A stretch of DNA of 8,328 nucleotides from JAAFIP01 sp043721235 (GCA_043721235.1 JAYSRE010000179.1:1-8328); one strand, 5' to 3'; positions 1-7,069 are shown, numbered from the stretch's first letter. The notes: generated from the letters alone by a model not told the origin. Numbers and translations are program-made.

Positions 1-659
1 CAGCGCAATGATGTGCGCCACCACCAGGCCCAGCAACACCAGCGGCATGCGATCACGTGGAAGCTGAAGAAGCGGTTCAGCGTGGCATCAGACACCACGT
101 AGTCGCCACGAATCAGCAGCGCCAGATCGGGGCCGATGAAGGGCACGGCCTGGAACAGGTTCACGATCACCTGGGCGCCCCAGTACGACATCTGGCCCCA
201 GGGCAGCAAGTAGCCCATGAAGGCCTCGGCCATCAAGCACAAGAAAATACCGCAGCCAAAAATCCAAATAAGCTCACGCGGCTTGCGGTAGCTGCCGTAC
301 ATGAGCCCACGGAACATGTGCAAGTACACCACTACGAAGAAGGCGGAGGCCCCTGTGGAATGCATATAACGCACCAGCCAGCCCCACGGCACATCGCGCA
401 TGATGTACTCCACCGAGGCAAACGCCAGCGCAGCATCAGGTTTGTAGTGCATGACCAAGAAAATACCGGTGACTATTTGAATCACCAACACCAGCATGGC
501 CAGAGCACCAAAAATATACCAAATATTAAAGTTCTTTGGTGCGTAGTACTCGCTCAGGTGCTCTTTGTAAAGCTTGCTTGCGGGGAAGCGATTGTCTACC
601 CAGTTAAGCAGCTTTTCAGGCGCGCTTGCGTTAGGAGATATTTCAATCATGTCAGCCAT
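1..659 (-). CDS. petB: Cytochrome b of the bc1 complex (petB), N-terminal part, frameshifted near 47/48
   Basis: This is the membrane subunit of ubiquinol:cytochrome c reductase (complex III), which carries the two b hemes and the quinone sites. Read from ATG 659 it begins MADMIEISPN. Visible family marks include a first membrane helix around residues 47-70, the heme-ligand helix with H100 (RYMHSTGAS) and H114 (VYLHMFRG), the LLPWGQMSYWGAQV segment, and H201 in FFSFHVIA. GAGG at 668-671 sits 8 bases before the start and supports it. After A204 the frame fails: the following bases read CRWCCW, whereas skipping to the next frame restores PLVLLGLVVAHIIAL with the fourth heme ligand. One base appears to be missing between 47 and 48. 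The rest of the gene lies beyond the window. It is 87 bases downstream of petA and surely co-transcribed. Identity is certain from sequence; whether the frameshift is biological or a sequencing error is open, with error more likely. Confidence 0.93.
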   Translation of the reverse strand, partial: MADMIEISPNASAPEKLLNWVDNRFPASKLYKEHLSEYYAPKNFNIWYIFGALAMLVLVIQIVTGIFLVMHYKPDAALAFASVEYIMRDVPWGWLVRYMHSTGASAFFVVVYLHMFRGLMYGSYRKPRELIWIFGCGIFLCLMAEAFMGYLLPWGQMSYWGAQVIVNLFQAVPFIGPDLALLIRGDYVVSDATLNRFFSFHVIACRWCCWAWWWRTSLR

Positions 660-707
660 TTGTGTTGCCTCAATATAAAACTACGGGAGTGGACAGTGCT
701 TGCAGGT

Positions 708-726
708 GGGTTGGAATACCCAACCC
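708..726. repeat. Inverted repeat in the petA-petB spacer
   Basis: The arms GGGTTGG (708-714) and CCAACCC (720-726) are perfect complements around a 5-base loop. The stem can be lengthened by two pairs if one C bulges. It lies in the 87-base gap between petA and petB, with no T-run after it on the transcribed (minus) strand. It is therefore more likely an mRNA-stabilising or processing hairpin than a terminator. The function is inference. Confidence 0.45.
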
Positions 727-746
727 CACAAGCCAGTTCCGCAGGT

Positions 747-1340
747 TTAAGCTTTCGTGTCTTCGCCAATGATAAGTCTGGTGTCGCTCATGTACATGTG
801 CGGGGGCACTTCTAGGTTATCGGGTGCAGGTTTGTTTTTGTAAACGCGGCCCGCCAGGTCAAAAGTAGAGCCGTGGCAAGGGCATAAAAAACCGCCTTGC
901 CAGTCGTCAGGCAATGAAGGCTGGGCACCGGCTACAAATTTATCGGACGGCGAGCAGCCCAAGTGGGAGCAAATACCCACACCAACAAAGATCTCTGGCT
1001 TGATGGAGCGGCCTTCGTTGCGGGCATATTTGGGCGTCAGCTCATCAGGGTTACGCTTGGATTCGGGGTCGGCCATTTGGGGGTCTAGTTTTTTCAAACC
1101 AGCCAGCTGCTCGGGCGAGCGCTTCATGATCCAAACAGGCTTGCCGCGCCATTCAACGGTCATTTTTTCGCCTACTTTCAGGGCAGAAATATCGACTTCT
1201 ACAGCTGCGCCAGCGGCTTTAGCCCGCTCTGACGGGCTAAAACTGCTTACAAATGGCACGGCGGTGGCGGCTACGCCTACCCCGCCTGCGGCGCAGGTCG
1301 TTACAAGCCAATTACGTTTGCTGTGGTCCACGTTACGCAT
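747..1340 (-). CDS. petA: Rieske iron-sulfur subunit of the cytochrome bc1 complex
   Basis: This 197-residue protein is the [2Fe-2S] subunit that takes the first electron from ubiquinol and passes it to cytochrome c1 on the periplasmic side. Both Rieske boxes are present: C124-S-H126-L-G-C129 and C153-P-C155-H156-G-S158. C124, H126, C153 and H156 should be the cluster ligands, and C129 with C155 the disulfide. The N-terminus (SKRNWL followed by a hydrophobic stretch to about residue 33) is the uncleaved Tat signal-anchor. It has KR rather than RR, which I recall as usual in betaproteobacterial Rieske proteins. GAGG at 1347-1350, six bases before ATG 1340, fixes the start. It is the first gene of petABC, with a promoter candidate just upstream. 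Length and motifs are those of a complete, functional protein. Confidence 0.97.
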   Translation of the reverse strand: MRNVDHSKRNWLVTTCAAGGVGVAATAVPFVSSFSPSERAKAAGAAVEVDISALKVGEKMTVEWRGKPVWIMKRSPEQLAGLKKLDPQMADPESKRNPDELTPKYARNEGRSIKPEIFVGVGICSHLGCSPSDKFVAGAQPSLPDDWQGGFLCPCHGSTFDLAGRVYKNKPAPDNLEVPPHMYMSDTRLIIGEDTKA

Positions 1341-1380
1341 GGAATTCCTCGGTTTTTCAGGTGCTTAGGGTCAACCCCAG

Positions 1381-1410
1381 ATTGTAGCCCACCCACAGAG
1401 GCAAATTCAA
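1381..1410 (-). promoter_or_regulatory. Probable sigma-70 promoter of petABC
   Basis: On the minus strand there is a -35 box TTGAAT (1410-1405, four of six consensus bases) and a -10 box TACAAT (1386-1381, five of six), separated by 18 bases. Transcription would start near 1374, giving a leader of about 34 bases before the petA start codon. No other candidate this close to petA looks as good. It was assigned by eye. Confidence 0.5.
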
Positions 1411-1420
1411 TGGTGTGGGT
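1391..1420. repeat. Inverted repeat ACCCACA / TGTGGGT around the petA -35 box
   Basis: The arms ACCCACA (1391-1397) and TGTGGGT (1414-1420) are perfect 7-base complements with 16 bases between them. The proposed petA -35 box lies inside and the left arm falls in the -35/-10 spacer. This placement would suit a repressor or activator site, but no known motif is recognised. Confidence 0.35.
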
Positions 1421-1533
1421 ACAAGATGCCTTGCCACGGCAAACAGCGACCTTCTACCCGCACAGGAATGTGGCATCACCGCCATGTTTAACCGGGCATT
1501 CAGTGACAAAGTTACGCTTTTGCAATCTGTAAC

Positions 1534-1561
1534 TTGACATAGTGATTTTAGTGGACATACT
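1534..1561 (+). promoter_or_regulatory. Probable sigma-70 promoter of mscL
   Basis: A perfect consensus -35 box TTGACA (1534-1539) is followed after 16 bases by CATACT (1556-1561, four of six -10 bases). The predicted start near 1568 leaves a leader of about 59 bases before mscL. The promoter points away from petA, so the two transcription units are divergent. It was assigned by eye. Confidence 0.5.
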
Positions 1562-1626
1562 CCGGCCCTAGACGCATTTAACTGTACAGCTGCCAGCGTC
1601 GGCGGCATAACAACAGGAGTATTTCT

Positions 1627-2058
1627 ATGGGCATGATGCAAGAGTTTAAAGATTTCGCCATGAAAGGCAACGTCATGGATTTGGCGGTAGGTGTCATCAT
1701 CGGTGCCGCTTTTGGCAAAATTGTAGATTCCTTGGTCAAAGACATCATCATGCCTATCGTAGGTTTGGTGTTTGGCAACGTAGATTTTTCCAATATGTTT
1801 ATTACTTTGGGCAAAATACCCGCAGATTTCAAAGGCTCAGCCACCTCCTTTGCCGACCTGAACAAAGCGGGTGTCAATGTATTGGGCTACGGTAACTTTA
1901 TTACCATTTTAGTCAACTTTCTGATCTTGGCCGCTGTGATCTTTTTGCTGGTCAAGCAAATGAACAAGATGAAAAAGGCTGAGCCTGCAGCGCCAGCGCC
2001 TGCAACGCCAGAAGACATCGTGTTGCTGCGCGAGATTCGTGACAATCTAAAGAAGTAA
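1627..2058 (+). CDS. mscL: Large-conductance mechanosensitive channel MscL
   Basis: MscL is a homopentameric inner-membrane channel that opens under membrane tension and releases solutes during hypo-osmotic shock. The 143 residues match the usual family length. The N-terminal amphipathic helix (MQEFKDFAMKGNVMDLA) leads into TM1, about residues 16-45, with the glycine/alanine-rich pore-lining segment AVGVIIGAAFGKIVDSLVKD. A periplasmic loop of about 40 residues follows, then TM2 at roughly 89-109, a charged stretch, an Ala/Pro linker, and the C-terminal bundle helix (EDIVLLREIRDNLKK). AGGAG at 1615-1619, seven bases before the ATG, supports the start. The gene is divergent from petA, has its own promoter candidate, and is closed by a strong terminator, so it is probably monocistronic. 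Nothing is unusual. Confidence 0.97.
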   Translation: MGMMQEFKDFAMKGNVMDLAVGVIIGAAFGKIVDSLVKDIIMPIVGLVFGNVDFSNMFITLGKIPADFKGSATSFADLNKAGVNVLGYGNFITILVNFLILAAVIFLLVKQMNKMKKAEPAAPAPATPEDIVLLREIRDNLKK

Positions 2059-2087
2059 GCCTCATTTAGTTATCTTTAAAGTTAGCC

Positions 2088-2124
2088 AAAGCAGCAGTAC
2101 CCGCAAGGGTACTGCTGCTTTTTC
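2088..2124 (+). terminator. Rho-independent terminator after mscL
   Basis: A perfect 15-bp stem (2088-2102 with 2107-2121) closed by a GCAA tetraloop is followed by TT, CC and TTT, with T-rich sequence on the plus strand at 2119-2128. It starts 29 bases after the mscL stop codon. On the minus strand only a short T-run follows the same hairpin. It may still help end pdxA transcription, since the two genes converge here. Confidence 0.88.
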
Positions 2125-2153
2125 CTTTACATCGCGCACTTGGGGATGTTCTT

Positions 2154-3227
2154 TTAAGCAGCTACCAGCAGTTTGGCTTGCCGCACCGACTCTATCAAGC
2201 TGCTGGCATCGGCCAGGCCTTTGCCTGCTATATCAAATGCGGTGCCGTGGTCAGGGCTGGTGCGCACCAGTGGCAGGCCCAGCGTGACGTTCACCCCTTT
2301 GTCTACGCCCAAATACTTGACCGGAATCAAGCCTTGGTCGTGGTACATGGCCACCACCACATCAAATTTGGCAAAACCTCGGGCCTGCATAAACACCGTA
2401 TCGGGCGGCAGTGCGCCCATGGCATTGATGCCCTCGGCGCGCGCAGCGGCAACGGCCGGGTTAATTACCTCGATCTCTTCGCGGCCAAACAGCCCGCCCT
2501 CGCCTGCGTGCGGGTTGAGCCCCGCCACCGCGATGCTTGGGGCACGTCCTAGCGTTTTACCCAGTGATGCATGGGTGATGCGCAGGGTTTGCAACACACT
2601 GTCAAACGTCACCGCATCTATGGCTTGGCGCAGGCTGGTGTGGATGCTGACCAATACGGTGCGCAGCTGGTCGCTGGCCAGCATCATGCGCACAGGCACT
2701 TGCAGCACATTTTGGCCTGAATACGCCGCCGCTTCAGCCTGCAGCAGCTCGGTATGACCTGGGTAGGGCACACCCGCAGCGCCCCAAGCTTCTTTGTGGA
2801 TGGGCGCGGTCACCAGCGCAGCCACCTCGCCGCGCAAAGCCGCCCGCGCCGCCCATTGCACACAGCGCATAGAAAATGTGCCTGCCAGGCTGCTCACCCG
2901 CCCCGTACTAAGGTGCGCAAGCAGCTGTGGTTTTGATAACCCGTCTAAGCCGCCCTCGTCTGCTAGCTGCAACACCGCCAGGCAGCGCGGCGGCACGCTA
3001 AGTGCCTGCGCGGGGCTGGTAACCCACGCCACCGGCAGCAGGCCACCCAGCTGCTGCGCTGTTACGCGCATCAGCGCTACATCGCCCACCAAAAAGCAGC
3101 CTTGCAGCACATCGGGCGCATCGCGAAAAGCTTTGGCCACGATTTCGGGGCCAATACCGGCGATGTCACCGGGGGTGATGGCGATGGGCAAAGGGAGGTG
3201 TGCGGTTAGTTTGGCAGACTGGAGCAT
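2154..3227 (-). CDS. pdxA: 4-hydroxythreonine-4-phosphate dehydrogenase PdxA
   Basis: PdxA oxidises 4-phosphohydroxy-L-threonine with NAD(P)+ in the DXP-dependent route to pyridoxal phosphate. From ATG 3227 the protein has 357 residues. Family marks are PGDIAGIGPE near the N-terminus, the metal-ligand histidines H158 (PYPGHTE), H196 (SIHTSL) and H296 (MYHDQG), NPHAGEGG at 238-245, and the C-terminal GVNVTLGLP and RTSPDHGTAFDIAGKG segments. The frame is open to a TTG at 3257 (367 residues), but the added residues are hydrophobic and the core starts later, so ATG 3227 is preferred. The Shine-Dalgarno sequence is weak. The family usually has PGDPAG or PGEPAG; the Ile is a small departure. It is last in a probable operon, 46 bases after the vWA gene. 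Related PdxA2-type enzymes act in sugar-acid catabolism, but nothing in this context suggests that role. Confidence 0.93.
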   Translation of the reverse strand: MLQSAKLTAHLPLPIAITPGDIAGIGPEIVAKAFRDAPDVLQGCFLVGDVALMRVTAQQLGGLLPVAWVTSPAQALSVPPRCLAVLQLADEGGLDGLSKPQLLAHLSTGRVSSLAGTFSMRCVQWAARAALRGEVAALVTAPIHKEAWGAAGVPYPGHTELLQAEAAAYSGQNVLQVPVRMMLASDQLRTVLVSIHTSLRQAIDAVTFDSVLQTLRITHASLGKTLGRAPSIAVAGLNPHAGEGGLFGREEIEVINPAVAAARAEGINAMGALPPDTVFMQARGFAKFDVVVAMYHDQGLIPVKYLGVDKGVNVTLGLPLVRTSPDHGTAFDIAGKGLADASSLIESVRQAKLLVAA

Positions 3228-3273
3228 CAAAACAAGACCCGATAAAAAAACAAGCAAGGGCTTCTAGTGGCTG

Positions 3274-4989
3274 CTAGCGTTTAAGCGCAGCAGACAGCTC
3301 CACCAAACGCACAAACTCAGCGCGGTGTCCATAGCTGTCGTTTCCACGTGCGCTGCGCGCCAGCGCCAGCACTTTGTCTAGGCTATAGTCACCTATTAAA
3401 GTGTTGCCGCGCAGCCACTGGCCCCAGGCCGCTACAGCTAAGGCAAAACGGGCATCCGTGTCTGCGCTGTCCAAACCAGGCATGCGGCTGGGCTTGGTAA
3501 CGGGCTGCTCGATCAGTTTGCTGGTGGATTGGCCTGGGTCTTTGTAGCGCAGTTTGACCCAGGCCAATTCGGTGTTGGCAAAAGGACTGGCAGGGCTGGC
3601 AGCGCTAGCGGGGTTTTGGTAGCGCAGCGCGTCCACGTTCGGCTTGGCACCACTGGGCACTATTTCATACAGCGCTGTCACGCTGTGGCCTGCGCCAATG
3701 TCGACTGCGTCTACTTTGTCGTCATTGAACTGCTCGCGTGTGAGCGCACGCAGTTCGTAGCCCAGCAAGCGGTACTCCTGCACGTGCGCAGGGTTAAATT
3801 CCACCTGGATTTTCAGATCTTGCGCAATGGTTGCCAGGTTAGAGGTGAACTGGTTGACCAGCACTTTGTGCGCCTCTTGCAGCGAGTCTAGGTAGTGGTA
3901 GCTGCCGTCGCCCGCGTTGGCCATGGTTTTCATCAGGGCTTCGTTGTAGTTGGTGTCGCCTACGCCCAGCGTGGTGAGGCTAACCCCTTGATTGCGCTCG
4001 CCTTGCACCAAAGCTTTGAGTTCATCACGGTTGGTCACGCCGATGTTCATGTCACCATCGGTGGCCAGCAGCACGCGGTTAATGCCGCCTTGGATGAAAG
4101 ACTGCTTGGCCTGAGCGTAGGCCATGCGGATACCGGCCTCACCATAAGTTCCACCAGAGGCAACCAGGCTGTCAATAGCGGCTTGAATCGTACCCTGCTG
4201 GTCGCCCGGCGTGGGGGGCAACACCAGCTTGGTGCCGTTAGCATAGCTCACCAGCGACACACGGTCTTTAGCGCGCAGCTGGGTAACCAGCAGCCTCAGA
4301 GACGACTTAACCAGTGGCAAGCGGTCTTGCGGCCCCATAGAGCCGGACACATCCACCAAAAACACCAAGTTGGCAGCTGGCAGTGTGGCTTTGGCAACGT
4401 CTTTGCCTTGGATGCCAATACGCAGAATGCTGCGCTCTGTGTTCCACGGCGAGGCTACCAGCTGGGTGTGCACGGCAAACGGGCGCTGATCTTCGGGCGC
4501 AGGCAGCGCATAGTTATAGCCAAAGTAGTTCACCAGCTCTTCTACACGCACCGCATCGCGCGGGGGCAATTGGCCCCGGTTGATGAAGCGGCGCACGTTG
4601 GCGTAGCTGCCAGTGTCGACATCGGCGCTGAAGGTAGACACTGGCACCTCGTTCACGCGCCGCCAGGGGGTGTCGGCAAACTTCGCGTACTGCGCGGTGC
4701 TGGCAACAGGTGGCGCTGGCTGTGCAGTGGGCAATGGCGCGAAAGTCAGCGGCGCAATCGCCCGCGCTAGGCCAGCGCTGGGTGCAAGTGCCACGGCAGG
4801 TGCTGGCATAGTTTGCGCAGTTTTTAGTGGCGTAGAGGATGTAATCTCTTGCGCACGGCCAGACCCAGGTTCGGGCGCTATGGTGGGCGCTGAAGTCATG
4901 CAACCTAGCAGAACTACAGCAGCGCTGGTAGCGGCTACTGCAGCCCGCAGACGGTGCCAGCGCAGCGGCATAAATAGTGAATTAAGCAT
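3274..4989 (-). CDS. YfbK-like von Willebrand factor A domain lipoprotein
   Basis: This 571-residue protein probably sits in the envelope. An N-terminal hydrophobic segment ends in the lipobox LLGC with C30 as the predicted lipidation site, followed by a low-complexity Ala/Pro linker to about residue 100. A vWA N-terminal domain (about 105-165, including STFSADVDTGSYANVRRF) precedes the vWA fold, about 205-385. The metal-ion-dependent adhesion site is complete: DVSGSM at D213, S215 and S217, T281 in GGTYGEAG, and TDGD at D311. The C-terminus (about 400-570) matches the DUF3520-type region found in E. coli YfbK, whose length (about 575) is similar. The function of this family is not established; adhesion or complex assembly is inferred. 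No clear Shine-Dalgarno sequence precedes ATG 4989, and ATG 4971 is an alternative start. It lies 37 bases after the Nif3 gene and 46 before pdxA. Confidence 0.88.
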   Translation of the reverse strand: MLNSLFMPLRWHRLRAAVAATSAAVVLLGCMTSAPTIAPEPGSGRAQEITSSTPLKTAQTMPAPAVALAPSAGLARAIAPLTFAPLPTAQPAPPVASTAQYAKFADTPWRRVNEVPVSTFSADVDTGSYANVRRFINRGQLPPRDAVRVEELVNYFGYNYALPAPEDQRPFAVHTQLVASPWNTERSILRIGIQGKDVAKATLPAANLVFLVDVSGSMGPQDRLPLVKSSLRLLVTQLRAKDRVSLVSYANGTKLVLPPTPGDQQGTIQAAIDSLVASGGTYGEAGIRMAYAQAKQSFIQGGINRVLLATDGDMNIGVTNRDELKALVQGERNQGVSLTTLGVGDTNYNEALMKTMANAGDGSYHYLDSLQEAHKVLVNQFTSNLATIAQDLKIQVEFNPAHVQEYRLLGYELRALTREQFNDDKVDAVDIGAGHSVTALYEIVPSGAKPNVDALRYQNPASAASPASPFANTELAWVKLRYKDPGQSTSKLIEQPVTKPSRMPGLDSADTDARFALAVAAWGQWLRGNTLIGDYSLDKVLALARSARGNDSYGHRAEFVRLVELSAALKR

Positions 4990-5026
4990 AGGGGTACTTG
5001 GGGTAATTAGTAAGCATGTTTAACGG

Positions 5027-5785
5027 CTAGGCTGGATTGTCAATGTCAATGAAAGTATGCACCATCCCCAATTCATGTGAAATATGCGCCGCCACTGCAG
5101 GCGCACCGTAGCGCTCGCTGGCATGGTGGCCGCAGGCAATGTAGCCCACGCCCATCTCGCGTGCATAGTGCGCCTGGGGTTCAGAAATCTCGCCAGTGAT
5201 GAACACATCAGCCCCGGCGGCGATGGCGGCTTCAAAGTAACTCTGCGCACCACCGGTGCACCACGCTATTTTTTTAATAGCTGTTTGTGCAGCATTTACT
5301 TGGGCAATAGGCCTATTTAGTGTATTTTTTATGTGCTCAGCCAGTGCCGCAAAGTTACCCTGGGTCGATGTACCCAGCCAGCCCAGGTCTTGCTCGCCAA
5401 AGCGGCTGCCCGCACCCTCTAGCGGGGTAAAGCCCAATACTTTGCCCAGCTGCGCGTTGTTGCCCAAGGTGGGGTGCGCGTCCAGCGGCAGGTGGTAGGC
5501 GTACAGGTTAATGTCGTGGGCCAGCAGCTTTTGCAGGCGCTGCTTCATCCAGCCCACCACGCGGCCGTCTTGGCCACGCCAAAACAGGCCGTGGTGCACA
5601 AAAATAGCGTCCGCGCCCTGGGCAACAGCCGCGTCGATCAGCGCCAGCGAGGCGGTAACACCGCTGACAATGCGCTTTACCTCAGGCTTGCCCTCCACCT
5701 GCAAGCCGTTAGGGCCATAATCTTTAAAGCGCTCGGGTTGCAAAAGCGCATCGAAAGCCCCAGTTAAAAGATCTCGAGTCATCAT
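5027..5785 (-). CDS. Nif3-like dinuclear metal center protein (YbgI family)
   Basis: This 252-residue protein belongs to the Nif3/YbgI family, often labelled GTP cyclohydrolase 1 type 2; the true role is unresolved for most members. The expected metal ligands are all present when aligned by eye to E. coli YbgI: H64 and H65 in FVHHGLFW, D102 in PLDAH, and H220 with E224 in GHHASE. Other family segments are DYGPNGLQVEG near residues 22-32 and ITGEISEPQAHYARE near 196-210. The length is typical and the protein looks intact. Two ATGs stand in tandem (5785 and 5782) with only a weak Shine-Dalgarno sequence. It is the first gene of the probable Nif3-vWA-pdxA operon and is divergent from the DegS-like protease across a 48-base spacer. 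I recall this Nif3/protease pairing as common in Burkholderiales. Confidence 0.93.
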   Translation of the reverse strand: MMTRDLLTGAFDALLQPERFKDYGPNGLQVEGKPEVKRIVSGVTASLALIDAAVAQGADAIFVHHGLFWRGQDGRVVGWMKQRLQKLLAHDINLYAYHLPLDAHPTLGNNAQLGKVLGFTPLEGAGSRFGEQDLGWLGTSTQGNFAALAEHIKNTLNRPIAQVNAAQTAIKKIAWCTGGAQSYFEAAIAAGADVFITGEISEPQAHYAREMGVGYIACGHHASERYGAPAVAAHISHELGMVHTFIDIDNPA

Positions 5786-5799
5786 GGTGCGGTAAATCC

Positions 5800-5811
5800 A
5801 TCAAAGTTGAT
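5800..5811. promoter_or_regulatory. Small palindrome in the Nif3/protease divergent spacer
   Basis: ATCAA-AG-TTGAT has perfect 5-base arms and lies near the middle of the 48-base region between the two divergent start codons, 14 bases from the Nif3 start and 22 from the protease ATG. Its position would allow one regulator to touch both promoters. No known operator is recognised, and a 5-base arm can arise by chance. Confidence 0.25.
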
Positions 5812-5833
5812 TGAACATAAACTAAACACAAGT

Positions 5834-6991
5834 ATGCGCAAAATTTGGCTCATTTTCTCCCAAGCTGTAACCGTGCTGCTGGCCGCCTGGTTTGTAGTGG
5901 CCACTTTAAAGCCTGACTTGCTTAACCGCAAGCCGCAGCTGGGCAGTGGCTTTGTACCTACGATGGAGGCACCTGCGGCCAGCACAGCGTCGCCAGTGGG
6001 CAGCTTTCGGGGTGCGGCGCAAAAGGCTTCTGCAGCGGTGGTGAGCATCAGCGTAAGCAAGGCTGCCGCCAAAAATCCTAACGAGAACGACCCTTGGTTT
6101 AAGTTCTTTTTTGGCGAACGCGGGCAAGAACCCCAAGGCGGTATGGGCAGCGGCGTGATAGTAAGCCCTAACGGCTATATTTTGACTAATAACCATGTAG
6201 TAGAAGGCAGCGACGAGATTGAGGTGACGCTGAACGACACCCGCCGCGCCAAAGCCAAGGTGATAGGCACCGACCCCGACAGCGACCTGGCGATTTTAAA
6301 AATTGACCTGGACAAACTGCCGGTGATTGTGCTGGGCAGCTCGGACGCGCTGCAGGTGGGCGACCAGGTGCTAGCCATAGGCAACCCGTTTGGCGTGGGC
6401 CAAACAGTCACCAGCGGCATTGTGAGTGCGCTGGGGCGCAACCAGCTGGGCATCAACACGTTTGAAAATTTTATCCAAACCGACGCGGCCATTAACCCTG
6501 GCAATTCGGGCGGGGCGCTGGTGGATGTGAACGGTAATTTACTGGGCATCAACACCGCCATTTACAGCCGCTCGGGGGGGTCTATGGGCATTGGCTTTGC
6601 CATCCCCGTGAGCACAGCCAAGCAGGTGATGGAAGGGATTGTGAAAGACGGCGTGGTGACGCGCGGCTGGATTGGCGTAGAGCCGCAGGAACTTACCCCA
6701 GAGCTGGCCGAAACTTTCAACCTCAAAATGGACAAAGACACCTCAGGCGGTGTGATCATTACCGGGGTGCTGCAAAACGGGCCAGCTGCCACAGCGGGCA
6801 TTAAGCCGGGCGACGTGATTACCACCATTGCAGGCAAGAGCGTGCGCAGCGTGAGCGAGCTGCTAAGCAACGTAGCCGCCCTCAAACCCGGCAGCCCCGC
6901 CAAAATGACCGTGCAGCGCGCCGACAAGTCGTTGGAGCTGGATGTGTCCCCTGGCGTGCGGCCACGACCTAAGGCAGCGGCCGCACGCTAG
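5834..6991 (+). CDS. Membrane-anchored HtrA-family serine protease (DegS/DegQ-like, one PDZ domain)
   Basis: This 385-residue trypsin-like protease should work in the periplasm on misfolded or signalling substrates. One hydrophobic helix (about residues 4-25, IWLIFSQAVTVLLAAW) with no obvious cleavage site suggests an inner-membrane anchor. The catalytic triad is complete: H121 in TNNHVVEG, D151 in DSDLAIL, and S225 in PGNSGG. A single PDZ domain follows at about 270-372 (GWIGVEPQEL to the LELDV region). This anchor-protease-single-PDZ layout is that of E. coli DegS rather than DegP or DegQ, which have two PDZ domains. A role like DegS in sigma-E signalling is inference. The frame is open back to a TTG at 5807, but ATG 5834 gives the usual family N-terminus (MRKIWLIFSQ); neither start has a clear Shine-Dalgarno sequence. 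No terminator is seen after it, only the octamer repeat. Confidence 0.93.
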   Translation: MRKIWLIFSQAVTVLLAAWFVVATLKPDLLNRKPQLGSGFVPTMEAPAASTASPVGSFRGAAQKASAAVVSISVSKAAAKNPNENDPWFKFFFGERGQEPQGGMGSGVIVSPNGYILTNNHVVEGSDEIEVTLNDTRRAKAKVIGTDPDSDLAILKIDLDKLPVIVLGSSDALQVGDQVLAIGNPFGVGQTVTSGIVSALGRNQLGINTFENFIQTDAAINPGNSGGALVDVNGNLLGINTAIYSRSGGSMGIGFAIPVSTAKQVMEGIVKDGVVTRGWIGVEPQELTPELAETFNLKMDKDTSGGVIITGVLQNGPAATAGIKPGDVITTIAGKSVRSVSELLSNVAALKPGSPAKMTVQRADKSLELDVSPGVRPRPKAAAAR

Positions 6992-6997
6992 GCCCGT

Positions 6998-7069
6998 GCG
7001 CCACAGCGCCACAGCGCCACAGCGCCACAGCGCCACAGCGCCACAGCACCACAGCACCACAGCACAACA
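6998..7069. repeat. Octanucleotide tandem repeat (six GCGCCACA, two GCACCACA, one degenerate unit)
   Basis: Six exact GCGCCACA units (6998-7045) are followed by two GCACCACA units (7046-7061) and a degenerate GCACAACA (7062-7069). The array begins 6 bases after the protease stop codon and ends at the A of the AraC/GyrI start codon, so it fills the whole intergenic spacer. The shift from GCG to GCA units shows a variant spreading at one end, as in a slipped-strand tandem repeat. Reading the minus strand through it gives a repeated VALWRCGA string, which is only a shadow. There is no spacer between units, so it is not a CRISPR. Confidence 0.95.

Noticed and set aside
57..815. Plus-strand open frame of 252 codons across petB and into petA
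   Set aside because: It lies opposite two well-recognised genes, has no family resemblance, and its composition is that of an antisense shadow.
1431..1442. Operator-like palindrome TTGCC-AC-GGCAA upstream of the petA -35 box
   Set aside because: It has only 5-base arms, fits no known regulator motif, and is likely to occur by chance; kept as a note only.
1323..1641. Small genes in the petA-mscL spacer (plus 1323-1532, minus 1357-1641)
   Set aside because: They overlap both promoter candidates and the starts of petA or mscL, have no ribosome-binding site and resemble nothing known.
3228..3273. Intrinsic terminator between the vWA gene and pdxA
   Set aside because: There is a run of seven T on the minus strand, but the only hairpin before it is a 4-bp stem (AAGC/GCTT), too weak to call.
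6998..7069. CRISPR array
   Set aside because: The units are 8 bases and directly adjacent, with no spacers and no cas genes in the window.
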